The notes below the pieces were generated by a model, which worked only from the letters and a program-made list of their open reading frames with translations, had not been told where the DNA came from and ran no database searches. Below, piece after piece: positions 36,398 through 45,000 of a DNA stretch of 64,000 nucleotides. Made by a program: the position numbers and the translations under genes. Positions within the stretch are counted from its first letter, which is position 1, and each line of letters begins with the position of its first letter. This DNA is from Novosphingobium sp. (GTDB lineage Bacteria > Pseudomonadota > Alphaproteobacteria > Sphingomonadales > Sphingomonadaceae), in contig JAGHZR010000003.1 of the NCBI GenBank assembly GCA_017745295.1, forward strand, positions 62,001-126,000. The letters are read 5' to 3'.

Positions 36398-37791
36398 GGC
36401 GCGGCGCGCTGCTGGCGCTGCTGGCGCTTCAGGCCTGCGCCGGTCCTTATCGCCCGGCGCCACGCGACGCGCAGATCGCGCCGCCGCCCCAATGGCGGCA
36501 GGAGCAGGGGGCGATCAAGCCGATTGCGGACGGTTGGTGGCGCGGCTTCGGCGATCCCGCGCTCGACCGGCTGGTGGCGCAGGCGCTTGCCGGCAACGAA
36601 GACCTCAAGATCGCCGCCGCCCGGATCGAGGAGGCGCGGGCGCAACTTCGCCTGACTGACGCGCGGCGCCTGCCGACGCTCGGTCTCGGCCTCTCCGGGG
36701 CGTCGTCGCGGAGCGTCAATGCCTTCGGGATCGGGGTGGATCAGGAGCAGGGGCAGGCGGCCGTCTCCAGCGCCTACGAAGTCGATCTGTTCGGACGCCT
36801 GCGCCAGTCGAGCGAGGCGGCGCGGGCCGACCTGCTGGCCACCGACGAGGCGCGCGACGTACTGCGCCTCTCGCTGATCGCGACCGTGGTGGACGGCTAT
36901 ATCGGCCTGCGCGCGCTCGATTCCCGTCTTGCTATCGTCAACGAGACGATCGCGACGCGCGGCAAGGAGCGCGATCTCGTCCACCGGCGCTATTTGGCGG
37001 GCTATGCCTCGCTGCTGGACGAGCGGCAGGCGGCTGCCGCCTACGAGGCCGCCGCAAGGCTCCAGCCCGCGACGCAGCGGGCGATCCGCGCGCGGGAGAA
37101 TGCGCTGAGCGTTCTGGCGGGCGCGACGCCGGGGCCGATTGCCCGCGACGATGAGGTCGCCTTCGCCGCCGATATCGCGATCCCTGCTGCGCTGCCCTCG
37201 CACCTGCTGCGCCAGCGCCCCGACATCGCCGAGGCCGAGAGCCGGGTGGCGGCGGCGGACCATCGGCTGGGCGCGGCCCGCGCCGCCTTCATGCCGCAGT
37301 TGCAGCTTTCCGCGAGCGGCGGCGCGGCGGTATCGACCCTGCTGTCCAACCCGATCACGGTCTTCAACCTCGGAGGCTCGCTGCTGGCGCCGCTGTTCGA
37401 GGGGGGCAGGCTCCATGCCCAGCAGGACCTCGCGGTTTCCCGGCGCGATCAGGCCGCCTATGCCTACCGCGCGGCGGTTCTCCAGGCTTTTCGCGAGGTC
37501 GAGGATGCCATGGCGGGCGTAGCCTTCCTCTCCGCCGAGGCCGAGACCGCGCAGCGTGAGGTTGCGGCGGACCAGGCCGCCTACGCCGCGGCGCGGCGGC
37601 GCTACGATGCCGGTTACGCCTCCTATCTCGAACAGCTCGACAGCGAACGCGCGCTGCTCGGCGCGCGCATCGACGAGGACGATCTGCGCTTCCAGCGCCT
37701 CTCGGCGATCGTGGCGCTCTATCGCAGCCTCGGCGGCGGCTGGTCGGCCGATCTCATGCCTCGGGATTATCCGGCCCAGCCAGAGGGATAG
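36394..37791 (+). CDS. Outer-membrane efflux lipoprotein, NodT/OprM family
   Basis: A 465-residue channel subunit. The signal ends in a lipobox-like L-Q-A-C near residue 15, predicting a lipidated N-terminus. Two OEP repeats follow (W-W-R-G-F-G-D-P-A-L-D-R-L near the start, L-R-Q-R-P-D-I-A-E-A-E mid-protein). It would form the trimeric exit duct for the MFS pump and adaptor. ATG 36394 overlaps the adaptor stop codon; longer in-frame starts upstream lie inside the two preceding genes and are ruled out. Confidence 0.88.
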   Translation: MRRGALLALLALQACAGPYRPAPRDAQIAPPPQWRQEQGAIKPIADGWWRGFGDPALDRLVAQALAGNEDLKIAAARIEEARAQLRLTDARRLPTLGLGLSGASSRSVNAFGIGVDQEQGQAAVSSAYEVDLFGRLRQSSEAARADLLATDEARDVLRLSLIATVVDGYIGLRALDSRLAIVNETIATRGKERDLVHRRYLAGYASLLDERQAAAAYEAAARLQPATQRAIRARENALSVLAGATPGPIARDDEVAFAADIAIPAALPSHLLRQRPDIAEAESRVAAADHRLGAARAAFMPQLQLSASGGAAVSTLLSNPITVFNLGGSLLAPLFEGGRLHAQQDLAVSRRDQAAYAYRAAVLQAFREVEDAMAGVAFLSAEAETAQREVAADQAAYAAARRRYDAGYASYLEQLDSERALLGARIDEDDLRFQRLSAIVALYRSLGGGWSADLMPRDYPAQPEG

Positions 37792-37875
37792 GGCAAACCT
37801 CGGGATAGTCCCGCAGCCTCTCTTCGGCGCCCATCTGGCTTCTCGACCGATGGTCCCAACATGAGGAGCAATATT

Positions 37876-38427
37876 ATGTCCAAGCGTTTCGTCATTCTGC
37901 CGGTTCTGGCTCTGGCTGCCGCAGCAACCCCCGCCTTCGCGCAGGACAGCGGCGAATTCACCGGCCCGCGCATCGGCGTGATCGGCGGCTGGGATAACGT
38001 GCAGCACAGCGGCGACAATGCCTCGGGCTTCACTTACGGCGCGACCGCCGGATACGACGCCGCCATCGGCCCGGTCCGCATCGGGCCGGAAGTCGAAATC
38101 AGCGATTCCACCCAGAAGAAGGCGTTCGGCTCCGGCAAGACCCGCTACACCGAGCGTGCCGACCGCGACCTCTATGCCGGTGCCCGTATCGGCTACGTCG
38201 TCTCGCCCAGCTTCCTGCTTTACGGCAAGGTCGGCTACACCAATGCCCAGTTCACGATCCGCGACGACGGCAATCACCGTGACGACCGCTCGGGCGTGCG
38301 CGCCGGTGTCGGCGGCGAATATGCCGTGACCTCCAATGTCTACCTGACCGGCGAGTACCGCTACTCGCACTACTCGGGCAGCTATTCGCGCAACCAGATC
38401 CTGGGCGGCGTCGGCATCCGCTTCTGA
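37876..38427 (+). CDS. Outer-membrane beta-barrel protein (OmpA/Opa-like)
   Basis: A 183-residue protein with a signal peptide ([12 protein letters not shown]) and a predicted eight-strand barrel of alternating residues ending in V-G-I-R-F, the C-terminal aromatic recognised by the BAM complex. The family includes small porin-like proteins of alphaproteobacteria. ATG 37876 has GAGGAG eight bases upstream; the ATG at 37861 is weaker. A terminator follows the gene. Confidence 0.8.
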   Translation: MSKRFVILPVLALAAAATPAFAQDSGEFTGPRIGVIGGWDNVQHSGDNASGFTYGATAGYDAAIGPVRIGPEVEISDSTQKKAFGSGKTRYTERADRDLYAGARIGYVVSPSFLLYGKVGYTNAQFTIRDDGNHRDDRSGVRAGVGGEYAVTSNVYLTGEYRYSHYSGSYSRNQILGGVGIRF

Positions 38428-38438
38428 GGAAAAAAACG

Positions 38439-38473
38439 GAAGGAAGGGGGCGAACCCCCGCCGCCCTTCCTTC
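38439..38473 (+). terminator. Hairpin terminator after the beta-barrel gene
   Basis: GAAGGAAGGG (38439-38448) pairs perfectly with CCCTTCCTTC (38464-38473), with further GC pairing inside. It lies 12 bases after the stop codon. No strong T-run follows, so termination may be partly factor-dependent. Confidence 0.65.
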
Positions 38474-38536
38474 GTTACCTGCCCAAATGCCGCTCATCCC
38501 CAGCGCCCCGAGGCGCGACGAAAAGTGAGACGAACG

Positions 38537-40273
38537 ATGGCCCAGAACGTCGCCGAGCAGTTTATCGATATCCTCGAAGCCGCCGGAGTGCGGCGCATTT
38601 TCGGCGTAGTGGGCGACAGCCTGAACGGTCTCACCGACGCCATCCGCAAGCGCGGCACGATCGAATGGATCCACGTCAGGCATGAGGAAGTTGCGGCTTT
38701 CGCGGCCGGGGCCGAGGCCCATCTGACCGGCAGCATCGCGGTCTGCGCGGGAAGCTGCGGGCCGGGCAATCTCCACCTCATCAACGGGCTGTTCGACTGC
38801 CATCGTTCGCGCGTTCCGGTGCTGGCGATCGCGGCGCAGATTCCTTCTCCCGAGATCGGCTCCGGCTATTTCCAGGAGACGCATCCGCAGGAGATTTTCC
38901 GCGAGTGCAGCCATTATTGCGAGCTGGTTTCCGATCCCGCGCAGATGCCGCGCAGCGTCGAGATCGCCATTCGCACCGCGATCGGCGAACGCGGCGTTTC
39001 CGTGATCGCCATTCCCGGCGACATCGCGCTCAAGCCTGCCGTTACCGATCTCCGCTCGCTGCCTTCCGGCCTTCTGCCGCGCCAGCCGAGGGTTACGCCG
39101 TCCGAGGAGGACCTCGAAGCCCTGGCCGCGATGCTGAACGACGGCAGCCGCGTGACCTTGCTTTGCGGCTCCGGCTGCGCAGAGGCCCATGCGGACGTCG
39201 TCGCCCTCGCCGAGAAACTGCGCGCCCCCGTGGTCCATGCGCTCAAGGGCAAGGAATATGTCGAGTACGACAACCCCTACGATGTCGGCATGACCGGGCT
39301 GATCGGCTTTTCCTCGGGCTATTACGCGATGACCGATACCGACATCCTGCTGATGCTCGGCACCGACTTTCCCTATCGCCAGTTCTACCCGAACGGTGCG
39401 GAAGTACGGATCGCGCAAGTCGATATCCGCCCCGGCCAGCTCGGCCGCCGGGCGCCGCTCGATCTCGGCGTGGTCGGCGATGTCGGTGCGACCCTGCGGG
39501 CGCTGCTGCCGCGCCTCGACGTGCGTTCGGACAGCACCCACCTCGACATTGCGCTCGACCACTATCGCACCGCCCGCAAGGACCTCGACGATCTGGCCGT
39601 GGGCCGTGCGGGGAAAGGCCCGATCCATCCGCAGCAGGTAGCCAAGGCGATCAGCGACCATGCGGACGCGGATGCGATCTTCACTTTCGACGTCGGCCTG
39701 CCGACGGTCTGGGCCGCGCGCTATCTGAAGATGAACGGCGAACGCCGCCTGATCGGCTCGCTGTGGCACGGCTCGATGGCCAATGCGATGCCCATGGCCA
39801 TCGGCGCGCAGACCACGTTCCCGGAGCGGCAGGTGGTCTCGTTGTCGGGCGACGGCGGGCTGGCCATGCTCATGGGCGACCTGCTCACCTTGCGGCAGTA
39901 CAAGTTGCCCGCCAAGATCGTCGTCTTCAACAACGGTACCCTGGGCTTCGTCGAAGTCGAGCAGAAGTCCACCGGCTTCCTGCCGTTCGGCACCGATCTC
40001 GACAACCCGAACTTCGCCGCCCTTGCCGAGGCGATCGGCATCAAGGGCATCCGGGTCGAAGATCCGGGCGATGTGGATCGGGCGATCCAGGAGGCTTTCG
40101 CGCATGACGGCCCGGTGCTGGTCGACGCGGTGGTCGCGCGTACCGAACTGCCGATCCCGCCGAAGATCAATCTGGAAATGGCGAAGGGCTTCACGCTTTA
40201 TATGCTCAAGGCGGTGATGAACGGGCGGATGGACGAGATCGTCGAACTCGCCAAAACCAATTTTCCGCGCTGA
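38537..40273 (+). CDS. poxB: Ubiquinone-dependent pyruvate dehydrogenase (pyruvate oxidase)
   Basis: A 578-residue thiamine-diphosphate enzyme converting pyruvate to acetate and CO2 while reducing quinone at the membrane. The catalytic glutamate lies in H-V-R-H-E-E near residue 50, FAD-region features occupy the middle domain, and the ThDP motif [11 protein letters not shown] with the downstream N-N marks the C-terminal domain. Length and the C-terminal amphipathic tail match PoxB. Related acetolactate synthase is less likely given the tail and the F-V-E-V-E-Q segment. ATG 38537 is favoured; an earlier GTG at 38525 adds four residues. Confidence 0.85.
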   Translation: MAQNVAEQFIDILEAAGVRRIFGVVGDSLNGLTDAIRKRGTIEWIHVRHEEVAAFAAGAEAHLTGSIAVCAGSCGPGNLHLINGLFDCHRSRVPVLAIAAQIPSPEIGSGYFQETHPQEIFRECSHYCELVSDPAQMPRSVEIAIRTAIGERGVSVIAIPGDIALKPAVTDLRSLPSGLLPRQPRVTPSEEDLEALAAMLNDGSRVTLLCGSGCAEAHADVVALAEKLRAPVVHALKGKEYVEYDNPYDVGMTGLIGFSSGYYAMTDTDILLMLGTDFPYRQFYPNGAEVRIAQVDIRPGQLGRRAPLDLGVVGDVGATLRALLPRLDVRSDSTHLDIALDHYRTARKDLDDLAVGRAGKGPIHPQQVAKAISDHADADAIFTFDVGLPTVWAARYLKMNGERRLIGSLWHGSMANAMPMAIGAQTTFPERQVVSLSGDGGLAMLMGDLLTLRQYKLPAKIVVFNNGTLGFVEVEQKSTGFLPFGTDLDNPNFAALAEAIGIKGIRVEDPGDVDRAIQEAFAHDGPVLVDAVVARTELPIPPKINLEMAKGFTLYMLKAVMNGRMDEIVELAKTNFPR

Positions 40274-40305
40274 ATTTAACCCGGCATACTGCCGTCTCTA
40301 ACTTG

Positions 40306-40338
40306 AAAGGCGGCCTCGCACTAAGCGAGGCCGCCTTT
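40306..40338. terminator. Strong bidirectional terminator
   Basis: AAAGGCGGCCTCGC and GCGAGGCCGCCTTT are perfect 14-base arms around ACTAA. The TTT/AAA edges give U-tracts on both strands. It sits between poxB and the convergent small exported-protein gene. Confidence 0.9.
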
Positions 40339-40395
40339 CCTGCATTTCTTTCGGGGGAAGGGCCGACATGGTTGCCGGCCCTTCCTTTCCGCAGA

Positions 40396-40836
40396 TCACC
40401 AGCCGAGACGCGGGCCGAAACCGTAGCGGCCCCAATAGCCGCTCCAGGGACCCCAGGCGCTCCAGTTCCAGGCGGGATCGGCATAGTTCCGCGAGGCTTC
40501 CAGCTGGTCGGATGCGATGCGCGCGGCTTCCTGCGTCGCGCGATAGGCACCGTAGGCCTTTTCGGTGCCGACCAGCAGGCAGTTGCAGTTCTTCGGATCG
40601 GCGTAGACGTAGGAGACGTTGTCGCCGTTCACGCGCTTGAAGAACTTGTTGGCGGGCAGGCGGGCAAGCATGGCCACGCGCTGCGGGGTGTTGGCGGGCT
40701 TCGAGACGAAGCCTGCGGCAACGAGCTTGTCTTCCGTGCGGTTGATCGAGGACTTCGATTTGGCCATTGCCGGCATCGAGACGACCATGGTGGCGGTCAG
40801 TATGGCGGCGAGCGCGCCGTTACGCATTGTGAACAT
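40396..40836 (-). CDS. Small exported protein of unknown function
   Basis: A 146-residue protein with a signal peptide (A-L-A-A-I-L-T-A-T-M-V-V-S-M-P-A-M-A). The mature middle has A-D-P-K-N-C-N-C-L-L-V-G-T, two cysteines one residue apart, and the C-terminal third is rich in tryptophan, glycine and tyrosine. This could be a surface-associated or periplasmic protein; no family is known to me. AAGGAGG seven bases before ATG 40836 is a near-ideal ribosome-binding site, which suggests strong expression. Confidence 0.7.
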   Translation of the reverse strand: MFTMRNGALAAILTATMVVSMPAMAKSKSSINRTEDKLVAAGFVSKPANTPQRVAMLARLPANKFFKRVNGDNVSYVYADPKNCNCLLVGTEKAYGAYRATQEAARIASDQLEASRNYADPAWNWSAWGPWSGYWGRYGFGPRLGW

Positions 40837-40927
40837 GGATGAACCTCCTTGTTAGAGCCCCTCGTCCTGAGGTGAACACCATATGTGCGGGAGGTCCGGG
40901 CAGCGGCAGGTATCCTGAGGTATGGGA

Positions 40928-40957
40928 TTTCAAGTATAGGAAAACAAAAGATATAGT
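40928..40957 (+). promoter_or_regulatory. Possible housekeeping promoter for the sigma-32 gene
   Basis: TTTCAA (40928-40933) and TATAGT (40952-40957) are spaced 18 bp in an AT-rich stretch of the 291-bp gap (40837-41127) before the sigma factor. The -10 matches five of six bases, the -35 about half. No heat-shock or EcfG promoter was recognised. Confidence 0.3.
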
Positions 40958-41127
40958 TCGCCGCGAAGGCGCGTTCGGGCTTGTCGCCGACCGCCGGTAC
41001 AGGGGCGCGCATGCCAATGTATGTCTGCCTTCGGCACCGTGTTTGCGCGACAGTAATGGCCTGGATGCGCGCTGCCCGGTGCAAGGACCGCCGCATCTTC
41101 GTTGAACTCTATTCGCGGGATTAGACG

Positions 41128-42048
41128 ATGACCGAGACGACTTCTTCCCTGACGGTTCCCAGCCTGACGAGCGACGACGGCCTGGGCCGCTACGTTTCCG
41201 AGATCCGCCGCTTTCCGATGCTCCGGCCGGATCAGGAATATTCGCTCGCCAAGCGCTATGCCGAGGGCCTCGATGCGACATCGGCGGCGCGGCTGGTCAC
41301 CTCGCACTTGCGGCTCGTGGTCAAGATCGCGATGGGCTATCGCGGCTATGGCATGCCGGTCAGCGAGCTGATTTCCGAAGGCAATCTCGGCCTCGTCCGG
41401 GCGGTCAAGAAATTCGAGCCGGATCGCGGCTTCCGCCTGTCGACTTATGCCCGGTGGTGGATCAAGGCGCAGATGCAGGAATTCATCCTGCGGTCCTGGA
41501 GCCTGGTGAAGATCGGCACGACCGGGGCGCAGAAGAAGCTGTTCTTCAATCTGCGCCGGTTGAAGAATGTGCTCAATGCCTTCGAGGACGGCGATCTGCG
41601 CCCCGAGGATGTTCGCCATATCGCCGAGGAGCTGGGCGTCGAGCAGGTCGAAGTGGTCAACATGAACCGCCGCATGTCGCTGGGCGGCGACGCCTCGCTG
41701 AATGTTTCCCTCGCCGAAGAAGGCGGCAGCGAGTGGCAGGACTGGCTGACCGACGACGAGCCGCTTGCCGACGAGCAGATGGCCGCCGCGCAGGAATCGC
41801 AGGTCCGCCACGAGATGCTGGACATGGCGCTCAAGGAACTGAACGAGCGCGAGCGCCAGGTGTTGACCGAGCGCCGCCTGGTCGAGGAACCGCGCACGCT
41901 GGAGGACCTCTCGGTCGTGTTCGGGGTATCGCGCGAGCGTGTCCGCCAGATCGAGGTCAGGGCCTTCGAAAAGCTCCAGAAGGCAATCGAGCGAATCGCC
42001 CTGCGCCGCGCCGCGCCGATGCGGATGGCGCTTGCGGCGTCGATGTGA
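41128..42048 (+). CDS. rpoH: RNA polymerase sigma-32 (RpoH) family sigma factor
   Basis: A 306-residue group 3 sigma factor. Region 2 contains L-I-S-E-G-N-L-G-L-V-R-A-V-K-K-F-E-P-D-R-G-F-R and the tryptophan-rich melting motif Y-A-R-W-W-I-K-A. The RpoH box Q-K-K-L-F-F-N-L-R-R-L-K is present. Region 4 helix-turn-helix has E-D-L-S-V-V-F-G-V-S-R-E-R-V-R-Q-I-E. It directs heat-shock or stress transcription; alphaproteobacteria often carry two copies, and this one cannot be assigned to either without comparison. Third-position usage resembles its neighbours. Confidence 0.92.
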   Translation: MTETTSSLTVPSLTSDDGLGRYVSEIRRFPMLRPDQEYSLAKRYAEGLDATSAARLVTSHLRLVVKIAMGYRGYGMPVSELISEGNLGLVRAVKKFEPDRGFRLSTYARWWIKAQMQEFILRSWSLVKIGTTGAQKKLFFNLRRLKNVLNAFEDGDLRPEDVRHIAEELGVEQVEVVNMNRRMSLGGDASLNVSLAEEGGSEWQDWLTDDEPLADEQMAAAQESQVRHEMLDMALKELNERERQVLTERRLVEEPRTLEDLSVVFGVSRERVRQIEVRAFEKLQKAIERIALRRAAPMRMALAASM

Positions 42049-42077
42049 GGGTAAGGGGGGCGTTTCCGGACGGCCCC

Positions 42078-45000
42078 TCAACTTTCCAGCGGCAGGCGGA
42101 ACTGGAAGCGGGTGCCGCCTTCGGCCATGCGCTCGACCTCCAGCTTGCCGTCATGGGCCTCGATGATCGAGCGGCAGATCGCCAGCCCCATGCCCATCCC
42201 CGTTTCCTTCGTCGTGAAGAAGGGATCGAAGATGCGCGAGATCGCCTCGTCCGAGATGCCCGAGCCGGTATCCTCGACGCTGACGGCGACCGCCCCCTCC
42301 GCGACGTGGGAGCGGATCGTCAGCCGGTGGCCGCCCTCGGGCGCCGCAATCTGGCCCATGGCATCGAGCGCATTGCTGATAAGATTGACGACCACCTGCT
42401 GAAGCTGCACGCCGTTGCCGCTGATCGAACAGTCCTCCAGCGCGACCAGCGGGCTGACCTGCCTGAGTTCGATCTCGGTGCCGGTCAGCGCCAGCACGGT
42501 GCGGATCAGGCCGCTAAGGTCGATGATCTCGATCCGGGCGGGTGCCTGCTTGGCGAGGGCGCGGAGCTCGCGAACGATCTCCACCGCCCGCTCGGCGCCG
42601 CTGCGCGCGGCGTGCAGGCACTTGATCGCCTCTTCCACGTTCGGTTCGGCGCGGGACAGCCAGCGCACCCCGGCGCTGGCCTGTCCGGAAACGCTGGCGA
42701 GCGGGTTGTTGATCTCGTGCGCGATCGAGGCGGCAAGACTGCCCATCGTGATGAGGCGCGAATTGCGCGCGAGGTCGGCGCGGGCATTCTGCAACGCGGA
42801 ATCGGATTCCATGCGCCGCTTGTGCTCCACCACCAGCTCGGCATAGGCCCGCGCGGCATCGAGGGCATTGGCGGCCTGCGGGGCCAGCATGTCGAGCATG
42901 GCGATGCGCTGCGGGTTGAAGACGTGGGCGGTCAGCTCGTTTTCCAGATAGAGCACCGCCGTCAGCCGGTTCTGCTTGACCAGCGGCAGGGCCATCATCG
43001 CGCGCGTGCCGAAGTGCCGGGGGGCCTGGGCAAGGTCCTGCGTCGCATCCTGGACGATCTGCGGGACCTGCTCCTCCACCGCCTTGCGGATGAGGCCGAT
43101 CGGCACGATGTCGTCCCGCGCGACGCGGGTCTGGACATCGACCACGACGTCGTCGCCGATCACCGAACCCGTCGCCTCGATCAGCAGTGCGTCGTTGCGC
43201 GTGGCGAGCAGGACGCCCCGGCGCGCACCGGCATGAACGATCATCGCGCGCATCAGTTTCTCGATCACCTGATCGAGCTGGATTTCGCCGGACAGCGCCC
43301 TGGCGGCCTCCAGCGCGACGGCGGCGTCGAGCTGGTGCTGCTCGATGGTGCCGATCCGGGTTTCCTGCTCCCGGTCGAGCGCCAGCATCGGATAGCCTTG
43401 TTCCAGCCGCGCGGCGAGACCGCTTGCGCCCCAGCGGATGAAGGCGTTCCTGGCCGATCGCGCGAAGTGCAGCGCGGCGGATTCCAGCCCGCATTGCCGG
43501 GCCAGTTCGGCCGCGCGCTCGTGGATCATCCCCAGTTCGTGGACGCGCTCGTTTTCCGAACAGGCGGCGGCGGCTTGTTCGTAAAGGCGCAGCGCTTCCA
43601 GGCTGGCGCCTGCGTGGCGCGTGGTTTCGGCTTCGAGCAGCAGATGCCGTCCCAGGAACGTCGCCGGGTTCAGCGCTGCCAGCTCGTCGAAGCGTTTGCG
43701 GCTGCCTTCGACGCGTTCGGCAAGGGCCGGGTCGAGTGCGCGACCGGCGCCCAGCGTCAGGATCGTCAGCGTGCGGTAGAGATGCAGGTCGGCCAGGTTG
43801 ATATGGGCGGGGACGGCCCAGGCCAGAATGTCCGCATGGTCGAGATAGGCCTGCGCGGTCCTGAGGTCGCCATAGTGGAAGGCGGCCATTCCGGCATAGA
43901 GCCATTCGAAGAACAGCGTGGTCTGCGAGGTATCCGCAGCGCCGAGTTCGTCGAAACCGGCGTCGGCGCCGCCGAACGGTGCGTGGCGCGAGACGTTGCC
44001 GTTTTCCAGCCTGTCCGCGAACAGGATCTGCGCGGAGATCAGCCGCACGATGTCGCGGAAGCCGAAGCGCCGGGCCAGCGCCAGCCCGTTCTGCGCCTCT
44101 TCGATCACGTGCGCGATCGGCCTGCCCATCGCCAGCAGGTCGGAGACGATGTGGTTGCTGGCATAGCAGGCATAGGCGGCGTCGCCGTGGGCCAGCGCCT
44201 GCCGCCGCGCTTCCGTGGCGAGCGAGAGCGCATAGGGCATCGGCTTCGTCCAGGCGCTGACCTGATCGGCGGCGACCAGTGCGGCGGCGCGTCCCGCCTG
44301 CCAGCCGTTGCGCTCGCTCAGCATGATCGCCAGCTGGGCATAGTCGCACCCTTCGGCATAGGCGCCGTAATGGTGGGCGACGAGCACGCCGAACCAGGCG
44401 AAGCCGTGGGTGGAGGACGGCGCCATCCCTTCTGTCAGCGACAGTTCCGCCATCTTGGCGGCGTGCAGGAAGCTCAATCCATCATCGACGAAGATGGAGG
44501 CGATCAGCGTCGCCAACAGCGACATCTTCGCTTCCGTTGCCGCCGAGGCGGCGACCGGCAGACCGACGAGTTCGCCGATGCCGCGCCGTGCACGGGCATG
44601 CAGAACCGCTTCGTAGGCGGCGCGCAGTTCGGCTTCGGAAGGATGCCGTTCGAGCACGATGCCCAGCAGTGCAAGGCCCGCCAGACCCGCGCGGATGGCG
44701 CCTTCGTAGTCGGATTGCAGGGTCAGGATATTGGCGCGCAGGCGATAGGCCTCGGCCCGGTCGCAAGCGCTTTCGGCCCGGTCCAGCAGCGTGTCGGCAA
44801 TGGCCGATGCCCCGTCCATCCGCCCTTGCAGGACCAGGCAGTCGCAGCGCAGCAACAGCACCGCGCGGGCGAGCGCAGGCCCTTCGCCCTGCTGCGTGGC
44901 CAGCCGGTCGGCGAGGTCGAGGTAGCGTTCGGCCTGCTCCACCGCCGCCGCGCCCTTGGCCCGGCGTGCGGCGAGGATCAGCGCGTTCAGGAACGGTACG

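Noticed and set aside
42053..42077. A weak AGGGG/CCCCT hairpin between the sigma factor and giant sensor
   Set aside because: The stem is short with a long loop and no T-run; it does not stand out from high-GC background.
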